From assembly GCF_022402485.1 (NCBI RefSeq), contig NZ_JAKRSA010000023.1:62001-126000 (forward strand): a DNA stretch of 64,000 nucleotides, given 5' to 3'. The DNA comes from Phenylobacterium sp. GTDB taxonomy: Bacteria > Pseudomonadota > Alphaproteobacteria > Caulobacterales > Caulobacteraceae. The position numbers and the translations under genes were made by a program. This document shows, piece by piece, positions 1-9,396 of this stretch (position 1 is the stretch's first letter; each line of letters opens with the position of its first letter). The notes beneath the pieces are model-generated. The model did no database searches and had not been told where the DNA came from. It was given only the letters and a program-made list of their open reading frames with translations.

Positions 1-2
1 TC

Positions 3-329
3 ACACATTATGAGACCACCGACCTCTTTGGTCCCGCCGACCGCCCGACGGCAGCCCGGGTGCGCTGTCGGCTAGAAACCGGGCGAACCCACCAGATCCG
101 TGTCCACATGGCTTCCAAAGGCGCACCCTGTCTGGGCGACGGGGTCTATGGGTCGGGCAGTCCTGCGCCCGCAGTACGGGCGGCCATGGCGCAGGCGGGG
201 CTGACACGGCAGGCCCTGCATGCCGCCGTCCTGGGATTCATCCATCCCATCACAGGCGAGCCCCTGCGCTTCGAGGCGCCTTTGCCAGAGGACATGGCCA
301 AGCTGGAAGTTCTGCTGAACGACCTTTGA
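3..329 (+). CDS. RluA-family 23S rRNA pseudouridine synthase, C-terminal part
   Basis: The gene is cut by the left window edge; only about 108 C-terminal residues are visible. The stretch [17 protein letters not shown] followed by LGDGVYG is the signature of the RluA/RluC/RluD family, which isomerises uridines in 23S rRNA (or tRNA for RluA). The end, with a [14 protein letters not shown] segment, is typical of RluD-like enzymes. The catalytic Asp motif lies upstream and out of view, so the target site cannot be assigned. It runs toward rpoH on the same strand. Confidence 0.85.
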   Translation, partial: THYETTDLFGPADRPTAARVRCRLETGRTHQIRVHMASKGAPCLGDGVYGSGSPAPAVRAAMAQAGLTRQALHAAVLGFIHPITGEPLRFEAPLPEDMAKLEVLLNDL

Positions 330-364
330 GGCCAGACGCCACAAGGGTTTGGGATCAACTCGCC

Positions 365-393
365 TTGCTCCCGCCCAGATCGCAGGCTACAAA
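365..393 (+). promoter_or_regulatory. Putative rpoH promoter
   Basis: TTGCTC (365-370) and TACAAA (388-393) are separated by 17 bases in the 214-base gap before rpoH. The sequence CTTG at 364-367 would also suit the -35 of a heat-shock (RpoH) promoter, which would fit the known autoregulation of rpoH in Caulobacter, but the -10 is not a good heat-shock match. This is a pattern match only. Confidence 0.35.
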
Positions 394-543
394 TACCCGA
401 GTTCACAAGTGGGACTTTCCGGTCGCCCTCCCCGGCGGCCTTCCCCTCCAAGGTCTGAGCACCTATCTGACAGGCCAAGGGGACGGGGGGACCTGCGCGC
501 ACCCGCGCGGCGGCCCGGCAGTCCACATCGAGAGGGGATAGTC

Positions 544-1431
544 ATGGCCGTGCAATCGCTCGCCGTCATGTCGCCGGAAGGCGGCCTGAGCCGGTACCTC
601 AGCGACATCCGCAAGTTTCCCATGCTGGCCAAGGATGAGGAGTTCATGCTCGCCAAACGCTGGCAGGAGCACGAGGACCCCGAGGCCGCCCACCGCCTGG
701 TGACCAGCCATCTGCGGCTGGTGGCCAAGATCGCCATGGGTTATCGCGGCTATGGCCTGCCGATCGGAGAGGTGGTCTCCGAGGGCAATGTCGGCCTGAT
801 GCAGGCGGTCAAGAAGTTTGATCCCGACCGCGGCTTCCGCCTGGCCACCTATGCCATGTGGTGGATTCGCGCCTCGATCCAGGAATACATCCTGCGATCC
901 TGGTCGCTGGTGAAGATGGGGACCACGGCGGCGCAGAAGAAGCTGTTTTTCAACCTGCGCAAGGCCAAGAGCCAGATCAGCGCCTTTGAAGAAGGCGACA
1001 TGCATCCCGACCAGGTCCGCCAGATCGCCACCAAGCTGGGCGTTCTGGACGAAGAGGTCATTTCCATGAACCGCCGCCTGTCGGGCCCGGACGCCTCGCT
1101 GAACGCGCCCCTGCGCTCGGACTCCGAGAGCGAATGGCAGGACTGGCTGGCCGATGACTCTGCGCCCAGCCAGGAGACGGTGGTCGCCGACAACGAGGAA
1201 CGCGGCCTGCGCATGGGTCTGCTGCAGGAGGCCATGGCCGAACTGAGCGATCGGGAACGCCATATTCTCACCGAGCGGCGCCTGAAAGACGATCCGACAA
1301 CGCTCGAAGAACTGGCGGGCCAATATGGCGTCAGCCGCGAGCGGGTTCGGCAGATCGAAGTCAGGGCCTTCGAAAAGCTGCAGAAGACCATGCAGACCGC
1401 CGCCGAAGACCGGAATCTGGTCAACGTCTGA
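544..1431 (+). CDS. rpoH: RNA polymerase heat-shock sigma factor RpoH (sigma-32)
   Basis: Directs RNA polymerase to heat-shock promoters. The 295-residue length is typical of alphaproteobacterial RpoH. Sigma-70 region 2 is present (GEVVSEGNVGLMQAVKKFDPDR and the -10 recognition segment around RLATYAMWWIRASIQEYI), followed by the RpoH box QKKLFFNLRKAK that distinguishes RpoH from other group sigma factors. Region 4 ends with a helix-turn-helix (LEELAGQYGVSRERVRQIE). The frame stays open upstream to 349, but the ATG at 544 is chosen because it follows a GAGAGGGGAT Shine-Dalgarno and starts the conserved N-terminus. A likely target promoter lies before htpX at 59.7 kb. Confidence 0.97.
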   Translation: MAVQSLAVMSPEGGLSRYLSDIRKFPMLAKDEEFMLAKRWQEHEDPEAAHRLVTSHLRLVAKIAMGYRGYGLPIGEVVSEGNVGLMQAVKKFDPDRGFRLATYAMWWIRASIQEYILRSWSLVKMGTTAAQKKLFFNLRKAKSQISAFEEGDMHPDQVRQIATKLGVLDEEVISMNRRLSGPDASLNAPLRSDSESEWQDWLADDSAPSQETVVADNEERGLRMGLLQEAMAELSDRERHILTERRLKDDPTTLEELAGQYGVSRERVRQIEVRAFEKLQKTMQTAAEDRNLVNV

Positions 1432-1500
1432 TCGGACTTGCCCTCAGCGCTCGGGCCGTGGACCTTCCCCCGAAACCTAAGTCATCAAGGGGAAGCGTTC

Positions 1501-1872
1501 ATGGCCCACGACCATGCCGAGATTATCACAGCCTTCATCGCCGCATGGTCGCGCCGAGATCCTGTGGAACTGGCAGCGTTCTTTTGTGAGGACGGCGTCT
1601 ATCACAACATGCCGACCGGCCCTGTCCAGGGGCGGGCGGCTATCGGTCAGTTCATTGCCGCCTTTATCAGGGACTGGTCATCCACCGACTGGGAGATCCT
1701 GACCCTGATGGCCGACGGCGACAAGGTGATCGCTGAACGGATTGACCGGACCATCATTGGCGGAAAGCCCGTGGATCTGCCCTGCTGCGGGGTATTTGAA
1801 ATGTCGGAGGGCCAGATCAAGGTCTGGCGGGACTATTTCGACCTGTCGACCTATCTGAAGGCCCTGAAATAG
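1501..1872 (+). CDS. Limonene-1,2-epoxide hydrolase-like / SnoaL-like protein
   Basis: A 123-residue protein of the NTF2-like fold. It matches the limonene epoxide hydrolase subgroup: the family catalytic triad Arg-x-Asp ... Asp appears as R80-I-D82 (in AERIDR) and D111 (in WRDYFDLSTY), and CGVFEM precedes it as in that subgroup. Such enzymes open epoxides by direct water attack; the substrate cannot be inferred. The upstream open frame reaches 1438, but the ATG at 1501 follows AAGGGGAAGC at a good distance. It stands alone between rpoH and a convergent receiver gene. Confidence 0.75.
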   Translation: MAHDHAEIITAFIAAWSRRDPVELAAFFCEDGVYHNMPTGPVQGRAAIGQFIAAFIRDWSSTDWEILTLMADGDKVIAERIDRTIIGGKPVDLPCCGVFEMSEGQIKVWRDYFDLSTYLKALK

Positions 1873-1887
1873 GCGCAACAGACCAGG

Positions 1888-2703
1888 TCAGGCGACCCGC
1901 TTCTGGGCGGTGTCTTCCGGCGCGAAGGTTGCCAAGGCAGCCACATGATAGGCCACCTGAGCCGGGTCGAGACGCCGGGGGTCCACCACGGTGCCCAGGT
2001 ACCGATGGAAGTCCGCCGCCGCAGCAGCCAGCTTCATGTTCCCAGTCTTGACCGCCACAGACTGAAGGTCAGCCCCCTGGGCTTTCATGGCCCGGAGCGC
2101 CTGGACAGGATCGCTCTCCAGGGCACCGGCTGCAGACTTCAGGATCTTCACGGCCTGGACGATGCGACCGCGTTCTGGGGTCGCCCGGGCGTCGGACCGT
2201 CGCCGCAAAGTGCCCTGATAGTCACCGGAATTGAACCGCCGACGGTCGGGGCCCACATAGCTCACCGCTTCCACCCAATCCCTGGGCTTCAAGGCGACAG
2301 CCGCCAGACGCTTGAGCAGGTCACCTGTGGTGAACGGCTTGCGCAGAAACTCGTGCACACCCGCGTCGCGGGCCCCGATGACCGACGCCGAGGTGGGCTG
2401 GGTCAGGATCATGATCACGGGTGCCTGGCGACAACTGGCCTCACTGCGGCGCAGGCGCCGGGTGAACTCGATGCCATCGACCCCGCCGCGGTCGGCGTGC
2501 TCAATGAAGATGATCTGCGGGTCGACCCCCTTGATCACTTCCATGGCTCTTCCGGCCGAAGGGGCAACCCAAACCTGGCAATGGGTGAGGCTGCGCATCA
2601 GGTCGGCCAGCATCCGAGACCCGGCCGAAGACGGATCGATGATCAGCACCCGCTGCAACGCGGGCGCCATCCGATCAATCATCTTGCGGTCGTCATTGAA
2701 CAC
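1888..2703 (-). CDS. Receiver-domain protein with Glu in place of the phospho-acceptor Asp
   Basis: A 271-residue protein with an N-terminal CheY-like receiver domain (about residues 17-135) and a C-terminal region of no family I recognise. The receiver keeps D23 of the acidic patch, the switch Thr (T101 in MILTQP) and the Lys in FLRKPF (K122), plus VDGIEF after the active-site loop. At the phospho-acceptor position the sequence reads IIFIEHADRGGVDG, placing E68 where Asp is expected, with one extra residue in the loop. After the domain comes YVGPDRRRF, an Arg-rich motif seen in several alphaproteobacterial receivers, then a helical tail (AVKILKSAAGALESDP). No DNA-binding or enzymatic output domain is visible. 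It is downstream of purA on the same strand with a 69-base gap. Confidence 0.8.
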   Translation of the reverse strand: MFNDDRKMIDRMAPALQRVLIIDPSSAGSRMLADLMRSLTHCQVWVAPSAGRAMEVIKGVDPQIIFIEHADRGGVDGIEFTRRLRRSEASCRQAPVIMILTQPTSASVIGARDAGVHEFLRKPFTTGDLLKRLAAVALKPRDWVEAVSYVGPDRRRFNSGDYQGTLRRRSDARATPERGRIVQAVKILKSAAGALESDPVQALRAMKAQGADLQSVAVKTGNMKLAAAAADFHRYLGTVVDPRRLDPAQVAYHVAALATFAPEDTAQKRVA

Positions 2704-2772
2704 GGATGCCAGGTCCCCAATACGGGGAAGGTGCCATCAGCGTGTAAACAAGGCCTTACGCCGCAGCCTTGT

Positions 2773-4062
2773 TCAGCCCTGGAAGGGGTCCAACATCATG
2801 ACGATGTCGTCCCGGTCAGGGCTGGTGGACAACAGCACAGCTGGCGCGCCGATGAGCTCCTCGATCCGCCGGACATACTTGATCGCGTTGGCTGGCAGAT
2901 CCTTCCACGACCGCGCACCCCGGGTGCTTTCGCTCCAGCCTTCCATTTCCTCATAGATCGGCTCCAGTGCCGCCTGATCCCGCAGACCGGCCGGAAGATA
3001 GTCCACGGTCCTGCCGGCCAATCGGTAGCCCACGCAGACCTTCAGGGTCTCAAACCCGTCGAGGATGTCGAGCTTGGTCAAGACGACACCCTGGATTCCG
3101 CCGACGGCGATGGACTGTCTCACCAGCACCGCATCGAACCATCCGCACCGCCGGGGCCGGCCAGTCACGGTGCCGAACTCATGGCCCCGTTCCCCGAGAC
3201 GTCGGCCGGTCTCGTCGTTCAGCTCGGTGGGGAACGGCCCCTCGCCGACCCGAGTGGTGTAGGCCTTGACGATGCCCAGGACATAGCCGCCCGCCGTCGG
3301 GCCGACGCCGGCCCCCGCCGCGGCCTGACCAGCCACCGTGTTGGAGGAGGTCACATAGGGGTAGGTGCCATGGTCGACATCGAGCAGGGTGGCCTGGGCC
3401 CCTTCGAACAGCACCCGCTGTCCGGCCTTGATGGCCTCGCCCAGGATTCGCCAGGCCGGTTTCACATAGGGCAGGATCCGGGGAGCCAGCTCTTTCAGCT
3501 GCGCGAGAATCTCTTCCGGGCGAGCTTCCGGCAGGCCCAGCCCGATCCGCAGGGCACCGTGGTGGGCCAGCAGACGTTCGATCTTCACCTCCAAAGCCTC
3601 GGGATCGGCCAGGTCAGCGAAGCGGATGGCCCGGCGACCGACCTTGTCCTCATAGGCTGGACCGATGCCCCGGCCTGTGGTGCCGATCTTACCCGCTCCG
3701 GCCCGGGCTTCCCGCGCCCCATCCAGGTCGCGGTGCAGGGGAAGGACCAGGGTGGCGTTCTCGGCCAGGATCAGGTTGTCCGGATTGATGCCCAGGCCCT
3801 GACCCTGGGCGCGGGTGATCTCGTCCAGGAGGGACCAGGGATCGACCACGACCCCGTTGCCGATGATCGACAGCTTACCCTGGATGACGCCGGAGGGGAG
3901 CAGGGAGAGCTTGTAGGTCTTTTCCCCGACCACGATGGTATGGCCGGCATTGTTGCCACCCTGGAAGCGCACCACCACGTCGGCGCGGTTGGCCAGCCAG
4001 TCGATGACCTTGCCCTTGCCCTCGTCGCCCCACTGGGCACCGATCACCGTCACATTGGCCAT
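2773..4062 (-). CDS. purA: Adenylosuccinate synthetase
   Basis: Catalyses the GTP-dependent joining of IMP and aspartate to adenylosuccinate, the first committed step to AMP. The full-length 429-residue protein begins [18 protein letters not shown], with catalytic D13, and has GGNNAGHT with H41, as in all PurA enzymes. The IMP/GTP segments [36 protein letters not shown] and [11 protein letters not shown] are all intact. A stem-loop lies between it and the PagL-like gene upstream, so it probably has its own promoter. Confidence 0.98.
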   Translation of the reverse strand: MANVTVIGAQWGDEGKGKVIDWLANRADVVVRFQGGNNAGHTIVVGEKTYKLSLLPSGVIQGKLSIIGNGVVVDPWSLLDEITRAQGQGLGINPDNLILAENATLVLPLHRDLDGAREARAGAGKIGTTGRGIGPAYEDKVGRRAIRFADLADPEALEVKIERLLAHHGALRIGLGLPEARPEEILAQLKELAPRILPYVKPAWRILGEAIKAGQRVLFEGAQATLLDVDHGTYPYVTSSNTVAGQAAAGAGVGPTAGGYVLGIVKAYTTRVGEGPFPTELNDETGRRLGERGHEFGTVTGRPRRCGWFDAVLVRQSIAVGGIQGVVLTKLDILDGFETLKVCVGYRLAGRTVDYLPAGLRDQAALEPIYEEMEGWSESTRGARSWKDLPANAIKYVRRIEELIGAPAVLLSTSPDRDDIVMMLDPFQG

Positions 4063-4092
4063 TGAGATACGATCCTTCCGCCTGCCGGGCGG

Positions 4093-4129
4093 ATCCTTCC
4101 CGCCCTTCGACAGGGCTCGGCGGGAGGAT
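4093..4129 (-). terminator. Stem-loop between the PagL-like gene and purA
   Basis: ATCCTTCCCGCC at 4093-4104 pairs with GGCGGGAGGAT at 4119-4129 with one bulge. On the minus strand it sits after the PagL-like gene and before purA, so it may terminate the former or lie in the purA leader. There is no clear T-run, so function is uncertain. Confidence 0.35.
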
Positions 4130-4178
4130 GTGATCGATTGTGGAACCGGCCCTCAGTCGCCCCTTGGGCCGGTGCCGG

Positions 4179-4781
4179 TCAGAAGCTGTAAATCAGGCGC
4201 ACGCCGGCCGCGTCAAGGCCCTGGTTCTTTCCCTGGTGGAAAATCTGGGCGTTGGAGATGTGCACCCAGGACAGTTCGGCCGACAGGCTTCTGGTCAGGG
4301 TGTAGCCAACCGAGAGTTCAGGTTGGAACAGGATCTGTGACCCGAAGTCGATCCGGCTGTTATAGAGCTCCAGTCGGCGGGCAATCTCAATGGGCGTCAG
4401 CCCCGGCGCGTTCACCGCCGGCAATCCCGCCTCTCCGTCCGTATAGGCCAGACCAAGCCCAGGCCGGACGTATAGACGTTCGGTCACGCTGATCGGCCAG
4501 GACAGGCCCGCAGCGACGAAGTTGCTGGTGTTTTCGCTGTTGAGCGACACAAAGGCGTGCAGCTGGGGTTTGCCAAACAGGTAGCCGATCGGCTCACTGC
4601 GCACCCCCAGGTGCAGGTCGATCCCCTCCTCACGGCCGGGCGCACCGGAGCCGATCGCCTCGCCAATAAAGGTGACATCATGGGCGAAAGCGCCAACCAC
4701 CAGTTCGGCGGCCTGGGCTGACGGGGCCGCTGTTCCCGCCAGGGCGAAGGCTAGGCCTGTGGCCGCTGCAAAGTTCCGCAT
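4179..4781 (-). CDS. PagL-like lipid A 3-O-deacylase / acyloxyacyl hydrolase family outer-membrane protein
   Basis: A 200-residue protein with a signal peptide (residues 1-24, ending SAQA) and an outer-membrane beta-barrel pattern ending in Phe. Near the C-terminus, SWVHISNAQIF contains the family His-x-Ser-Asn motif (H174, S176, N177) followed by NQGLDAAGVRLIYSF, as in PagL enzymes, which remove the 3-linked acyl chain of lipid A. The acidic third triad residue cannot be placed confidently, so activity is inferred. The open frame extends to 4835, but the ATG at 4781 gives the signal peptide and follows a G-rich Shine-Dalgarno-like stretch. Confidence 0.75.
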   Translation of the reverse strand: MRNFAAATGLAFALAGTAAPSAQAAELVVGAFAHDVTFIGEAIGSGAPGREEGIDLHLGVRSEPIGYLFGKPQLHAFVSLNSENTSNFVAAGLSWPISVTERLYVRPGLGLAYTDGEAGLPAVNAPGLTPIEIARRLELYNSRIDFGSQILFQPELSVGYTLTRSLSAELSWVHISNAQIFHQGKNQGLDAAGVRLIYSF

Positions 4782-4886
4782 GGTGATTCGCCCCCAACCT
4801 GCCGCTATGGGTCGGTGACACAAAAGCACGGCCAAGCCGAGCTTAAAACCATCGCGCCTGACCTGAACCCGGGCTAATCAGATTTC

Positions 4887-5306
4887 ATGACCATGCCCCG
4901 TTTTCACCTTGCCTTTCCCGTCGCCGACCTTGCCGAAGCCCGCGCCTTCTATGGCGAACTGCTGGGCTGCCCGGAGGGACGGTCCAGTCCCGAATGGATC
5001 GATTTCGACTTCTACGGCCATCAGATCGTCGCCCATCTGGCCCCTGACGAAGTTGGCCACCGGCAAACCAGCGCCGTGGACGGCGAGGACGTCCCAGTCC
5101 GCCATTTCGGGGTGATCCTGACCCTGGAGGCCTGGCAGGACCTGGCCGATCGGCTCACGGCGGCGGGGACCAAGTTCATTATCGCCCCACAGGTCCGCTT
5201 CAAGGGACAGCCCGGGGAGCAGGCGACCCTGTTCTTCCTTGATCCCTCTGGAAACGCCCTGGAATTCAAGGCCTTCGCCGACGACGCCATGGTCTTCGCC
5301 AAGTGA
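4887..5306 (+). CDS. VOC (glyoxalase/dioxygenase) superfamily protein
   Basis: A 139-residue protein with the paired beta-alpha-beta-beta-beta modules of the vicinal oxygen chelate fold: [20 protein letters not shown] starts the first module and [15 protein letters not shown] ends the second. Candidate metal ligands are H7, H73 and E126, consistent with a metalloenzyme, but the substrate cannot be told. Its stop codon overlaps the GTG start of the threonine dehydratase (GTGA at 5303-5306), so the two are probably translationally coupled. Confidence 0.8.
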   Translation: MTMPRFHLAFPVADLAEARAFYGELLGCPEGRSSPEWIDFDFYGHQIVAHLAPDEVGHRQTSAVDGEDVPVRHFGVILTLEAWQDLADRLTAAGTKFIIAPQVRFKGQPGEQATLFFLDPSGNALEFKAFADDAMVFAK

Positions 5307-6283
5307 GTTTGAGCCTTGCGGACATCGAGGCGGGAGCCGAGCGCCTGAAGGGTCAGGCCTTTGAGACCCCCTTGCTCGAGTTTGAAGCCCTCAATGATCG
5401 GATGGGCCTCAGGGTGCTGTTGAAGGCCGAGACCCTACAGCGAGTAGGTGCCTTCAAGTTTCGCGGTGCCTACAACCGTCTGGTCCAGCTGACGCCGGAT
5501 GAACGGGCCCGAGGCGTTGTGGCCTTTTCGTCGGGCAACCACGCCCAGGGCGTGGCCCTGGCGGCTCGCCTCTTGGGGATCTCCGCCCTCATCGTCATGC
5601 CCCGGGACGCTCCGGCGGTGAAGGTCGCCGCCACGCAGGGTTATGGTGCCGAAGTGCGCTTTTATGACCGCCTGACCGACAGTCGGGAGGCGATCGCTGC
5701 GGAGATTGCAAGTCAGCGGGGGTCGGTTGTCGTGCCGGCCTTTGATGATCTGCACATCATGGCGGGCCAGGGCACGGTGGGTCTGGAGATGGTCGCCCAA
5801 GCCCGGGCGCTCGGCGTTGAGCTGGACCTGGTCGCCGCCCCGATCAGCGGGGGTGGGTTGCTGGCGGGCCTTGCCACGGCCATCAAGGGGCTGAGCCCAG
5901 ACACCGCCATGGTGGGGGTGGAGCCAGAAGGGTTTGACGATACCCGCCGCTCGCTCCAGGCCGGCGAACGCCTGGTGCTCAAGCCGACGGGGCGGTCGCT
6001 CTGCGATTCCCTGGAATCACCGTTCCCTGGGGTCCTGACCTTCCCGATCCTGCAACAGACCGTCAGCGATGTGGCCTTGGTCAGCGACCGCGAGGTGACC
6101 GACGCCATGCGCTACGGATTTTCGACCCTCAAGCTGGTGGTTGAGCCCGGCGGCGTAGCCGCCCTGGCCGCCCTGCTGGCGGGGAAGATCGACGTGACCG
6201 GCCGCAAGGTCATGGCCCTGGTCCTGTCCGGCGGCAATGTCGATCCAGAGCAGTTCGCCCAGGTCCTGCGTCACGAAATCTAG
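5303..6283 (+). CDS. PLP-dependent threonine/serine dehydratase
   Basis: A fold-type II PLP enzyme of 326 residues with no C-terminal regulatory ACT-like domain, so closer to the catabolic (TdcB) type or serine racemase than to biosynthetic IlvA. K52 in [14 protein letters not shown] is the PLP Schiff-base lysine, SSGNHAQG binds the substrate carboxylate, SGGGLLAG holds the cofactor phosphate, and VLSGGNVD is the C-terminal signature. It would deaminate threonine to 2-oxobutyrate or serine to pyruvate. The GTG start overlaps the VOC gene stop. The 3' end overlaps the convergent RND permease gene by 4 bases. Confidence 0.88.
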   Translation: MSLSLADIEAGAERLKGQAFETPLLEFEALNDRMGLRVLLKAETLQRVGAFKFRGAYNRLVQLTPDERARGVVAFSSGNHAQGVALAARLLGISALIVMPRDAPAVKVAATQGYGAEVRFYDRLTDSREAIAAEIASQRGSVVVPAFDDLHIMAGQGTVGLEMVAQARALGVELDLVAAPISGGGLLAGLATAIKGLSPDTAMVGVEPEGFDDTRRSLQAGERLVLKPTGRSLCDSLESPFPGVLTFPILQQTVSDVALVSDREVTDAMRYGFSTLKLVVEPGGVAALAALLAGKIDVTGRKVMALVLSGGNVDPEQFAQVLRHEI

Positions 6284-9200
6284 AGCCTGTCCTCAGGGAC
6301 TGCAGGACCGGGCGCTTCGCGGGGGGTGATCAGGCGTCCCAGACGGGGCTTCAGCCAGCGCTCAAAGTCATCGACGAACTCATAGACCACCGGCACCAGA
6401 ACCAGCGACAGGATGGTCGAGGTGATCAGGCCACCGATCACGGCAACAGCCATGGGCTGACGGAACTCGGCTCCCTTTTCCAGGGCGAGCGCAGTGGGCA
6501 GCATGCCGGCCGCCATGGCCACCGTGGTCATGACGATGGGCCTGGCCCGCTCACGACAGGCGTCAATGAGCGCCTCGCGCTGGGGCATCCCTTCCCGCTC
6601 GCGTTCGATGGCGTACTCCACCAGCAGGATGGAATTCTTCGCCGCCAGCCCCAGGAGCATCAGGAAGCCGATCATGGAAGGGATCGACAGGGACAGTTGG
6701 AAGGCCAGGAGACCCAGGAACGCGCCGCCCACCGCCAGAGGCAGGGCCGACAGGATGACCAGGGGCTTGAAGAAGCTGCGGAACAGCAAGACCAGCACCG
6801 CAAAGATCATGGAGACCCCGGCGAAGATGGCGAGGCCCATGGCCCCGAACAGCTCCTGCATCGCTTCAAGCTCACCGGTCTCGGCCGGGGCGACCCCTTC
6901 TGGCAGGTTCTGCATGATCGGCAGGGCCTGAACCTTCTGATTGGCGTCGCCGAGCTCCACCCCGTTCAGCTCGGCCTGGACGGTGAGCTGGCGGCTGCGG
7001 TTCAGGCGTTCAATCCGGGCAGGACCAGCCTGGAATTCTACATCAGCCACGGCACCTAGGGTGGTCACGCCCCCTGTGGCGGTGGGAATCCGCAGGGCGC
7101 GGATGGCCTCGAGGTCGGTTCTGGCCTCAACAGGCAGGCGCAGACGGATCGGCAGGCGCCGCTCGGAAATGGTCATCTTGGCCACATTGGCGTCGATGTC
7201 ACCGACCGTGGCCACCCGAGCCACGGTGGCGATCTGCTCGGCGCTGACCCCAAGACGGGCGGCCTCGGCCGGGCGGGGCCGAATGATCAACTCAGGACCG
7301 GTGGGGGGTACTGAGGGGCGGGGCTCAGCGATTTCCGGCAGTTCGCGCATCTGCCGCTCAAGCTCCAATGCCGCGCCCCGCAGGGCGTCGGGGTTAGAGC
7401 TGGTCAGGACGATCTGAATCCCCGCCTGGCCCTGGCCGTCGAGGAACGTCACACGGGCATCGGGGATCTCGCGCAGGGCTTCGCGCATCTCACGGCGCAT
7501 TTCCGCGCCCGTCAGATCGCGGTCTTCGTTCAGCAGCACGGTCACCGTGCCACTCCGAAGATCGCTACCCCCGCCGCCGCCGCCGCCAGGGCCCTGGGTG
7601 GCCACGGTTGAACCGATCTGCGCGAAGATGTTGGTGACCTCAGGCCGCGCCGCAAAGGTCTGGGTAATGTCGCGGACGACGCCTTCCATGTGCTCGGCGG
7701 TCGCCCCGGGGGGGCCCTGGACGTTCACATAGAGATAGTCAGGGTCACCCGCCGGCTGGAAGCCCTTGGGCAGCAGGGGAATCAGGGCCAGAGACGCCAC
7801 AAACAGCACGCCCCCGGCGATGCAGGCCAGAATCCGGTGATCCAGCGCCCATTCCAGGGTGTCGCGGTAGAGCCCCTTGAAGGGCTTGCGCGGATGCGGC
7901 TCGGAGACGGGCTTCAGCAGATAGGCGGCCATCAGCGGGGTGAGCAACCGCGCCACCAGCAGGGAGAAGATCACGGCCACCGAGACAGTGATGCCGAACT
8001 CCCGGAAAAACTGGCCGGCCATGCCGCCCATGAAGGAGACCGGGGTGAAGACCACCACGATCGAGGCGGTGGTGGCGACAACGGCTAGGCCAATGGCGTC
8101 AGCGCCCTCAAGGGCCGCCTGGAAGGGCCGCATGCCCCCGACGATCCGCTTTTCGATATTCTCCACCTCAACGATGGCGTCATCCACCAGGATGCCGATC
8201 ACCAGGGTGAGACCCAGCAGGGTCACGATGTTGAGGGAGAACCCCAGCAGGTCCATGACAAAGAAGGTCGGGATCAGTGACAGGGGCATGGCCACGGCGG
8301 CGATGGCCGTCGAGCGCCAGTTTCGCAGGAAGATAAAGACCACCAGGGCGGCGAGCAGCATGCCCTCTATGAGCACCGTCTGTGTCGCCCGGAAGCTGGC
8401 CCGGGTTTCGTCCACCGACGAGAAGATCTTGGTGAAGGACACGCCTTCATGCTGACTTTCCAGCTCGGCCAAAGCCTCCAGCACGCCGTCTTCGACGGCC
8501 ACATCGCTGGAATCCCGCGTCTTCATGACCATGAAGCCCACCACGGGCTGGCCATTCAAACGGGCAAAGCCCCGGGGCTCGGAGGCCCCATCCCCCACAT
8601 CGGCAATGTCGGACAGGCGGACATAGCCCCCCTGGCCCGTGGGTATCGTGAGCTGCCGAAGCGCCTCGACGCTATTGACCGCGCCGAGGACCCGCAGGTT
8701 CTGCTCCTGGCCGCCGATGGCGACCCGACCACCGGGGGCGTCAAGGTCGAAGGCGCGAAGGGCGTTGTTCACCTGAACCGCCGTCAGCCCTCGGGCGGCA
8801 AGACGGTCAGGATCGAGCACCACATTGATCTCGCGGGTGACGCCGCCGACCCGAGCCACCTGGGCTACCCCGTCCTTGGCCTGGACAGCCCGGCCCAGGG
8901 TGTCATCCACGAACCAGGAGAGCTCCACATCAGACATGTTCGGCGCGGCAACCGCGTAGGTCATGATCGGCTGGGAATCGAGTTCGATCCGCTGGACAGT
9001 GGGTTCGTCGATCTCCCGAGGCAGCACGGCCCGGGTCTGGTCGATGCGTGATCGAACGTCGTCCGTGGCCTTCTGCAGGTCTTCGCCCAGCTCGAATTCA
9101 ACACTGGTGACCGAGACCCCCTGGGTCACAGTGGAGTAAATGTTCTTGACGTTGGGGATGCCCGCCAGGGCGTCCTCAATCGGGCGGGTAATCTGGGTCT

Positions 9201-9396
9201 CCATTTCCCCCGGCGCCGCACCGCTCTGGGTTACGGTGACGGAAACGGCAGGAAACTGGACATTGGGGAACAGTTTGACCGGCAGATTGCCGTAGGACAG
9301 CAGCCCGGCCAGGGTCAGGGCGATAAACAGCACCGCCACCGGAACCGGATTCCGAATGGCCCAGGTGGAGAGCCCCATGGGCTGGTGCGAACTCAT
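6280..9396 (-). CDS. RND-family efflux permease (HAE1/AcrB type)
   Basis: A 1038-residue inner-membrane proton-driven drug exporter. It shows the expected order: TM1, a large periplasmic porter domain, TM2-6, a second porter domain, and TM8-12. The proton-relay acidic pair is in TM4 (LVIGILVDDAIVEVENI), followed by KRIVGGMRPFQAALEGA. The N-terminus MGLSTWAIRNPVPVAVLFIA is typical of the cytoplasmic entry helix. The second periplasmic region contains an unusual run of seven Gly after TQGP, encoded by a CCG repeat at 7571-7587. The gene overlaps the adaptor gene upstream by 4 bases and lies in an operon with adaptor and outer-membrane factor, giving a complete tripartite pump. Confidence 0.95.
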   Translation of the reverse strand: MSSHQPMGLSTWAIRNPVPVAVLFIALTLAGLLSYGNLPVKLFPNVQFPAVSVTVTQSGAAPGEMETQITRPIEDALAGIPNVKNIYSTVTQGVSVTSVEFELGEDLQKATDDVRSRIDQTRAVLPREIDEPTVQRIELDSQPIMTYAVAAPNMSDVELSWFVDDTLGRAVQAKDGVAQVARVGGVTREINVVLDPDRLAARGLTAVQVNNALRAFDLDAPGGRVAIGGQEQNLRVLGAVNSVEALRQLTIPTGQGGYVRLSDIADVGDGASEPRGFARLNGQPVVGFMVMKTRDSSDVAVEDGVLEALAELESQHEGVSFTKIFSSVDETRASFRATQTVLIEGMLLAALVVFIFLRNWRSTAIAAVAMPLSLIPTFFVMDLLGFSLNIVTLLGLTLVIGILVDDAIVEVENIEKRIVGGMRPFQAALEGADAIGLAVVATTASIVVVFTPVSFMGGMAGQFFREFGITVSVAVIFSLLVARLLTPLMAAYLLKPVSEPHPRKPFKGLYRDTLEWALDHRILACIAGGVLFVASLALIPLLPKGFQPAGDPDYLYVNVQGPPGATAEHMEGVVRDITQTFAARPEVTNIFAQIGSTVATQGPGGGGGGGSDLRSGTVTVLLNEDRDLTGAEMRREMREALREIPDARVTFLDGQGQAGIQIVLTSSNPDALRGAALELERQMRELPEIAEPRPSVPPTGPELIIRPRPAEAARLGVSAEQIATVARVATVGDIDANVAKMTISERRLPIRLRLPVEARTDLEAIRALRIPTATGGVTTLGAVADVEFQAGPARIERLNRSRQLTVQAELNGVELGDANQKVQALPIMQNLPEGVAPAETGELEAMQELFGAMGLAIFAGVSMIFAVLVLLFRSFFKPLVILSALPLAVGGAFLGLLAFQLSLSIPSMIGFLMLLGLAAKNSILLVEYAIEREREGMPQREALIDACRERARPIVMTTVAMAAGMLPTALALEKGAEFRQPMAVAVIGGLITSTILSLVLVPVVYEFVDDFERWLKPRLGRLITPREAPGPAVPEDRL

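Noticed and set aside
349..543. Extended N-terminus of RpoH from the open frame beginning at 349
   Set aside because: Not conserved in RpoH; the ATG at 544 has the Shine-Dalgarno and family N-terminus.
1945..4065. 706-codon open frame antisense to the receiver gene and purA
   Set aside because: High-GC antisense shadow; the minus-strand frames carry clear protein family motifs and this one has none.
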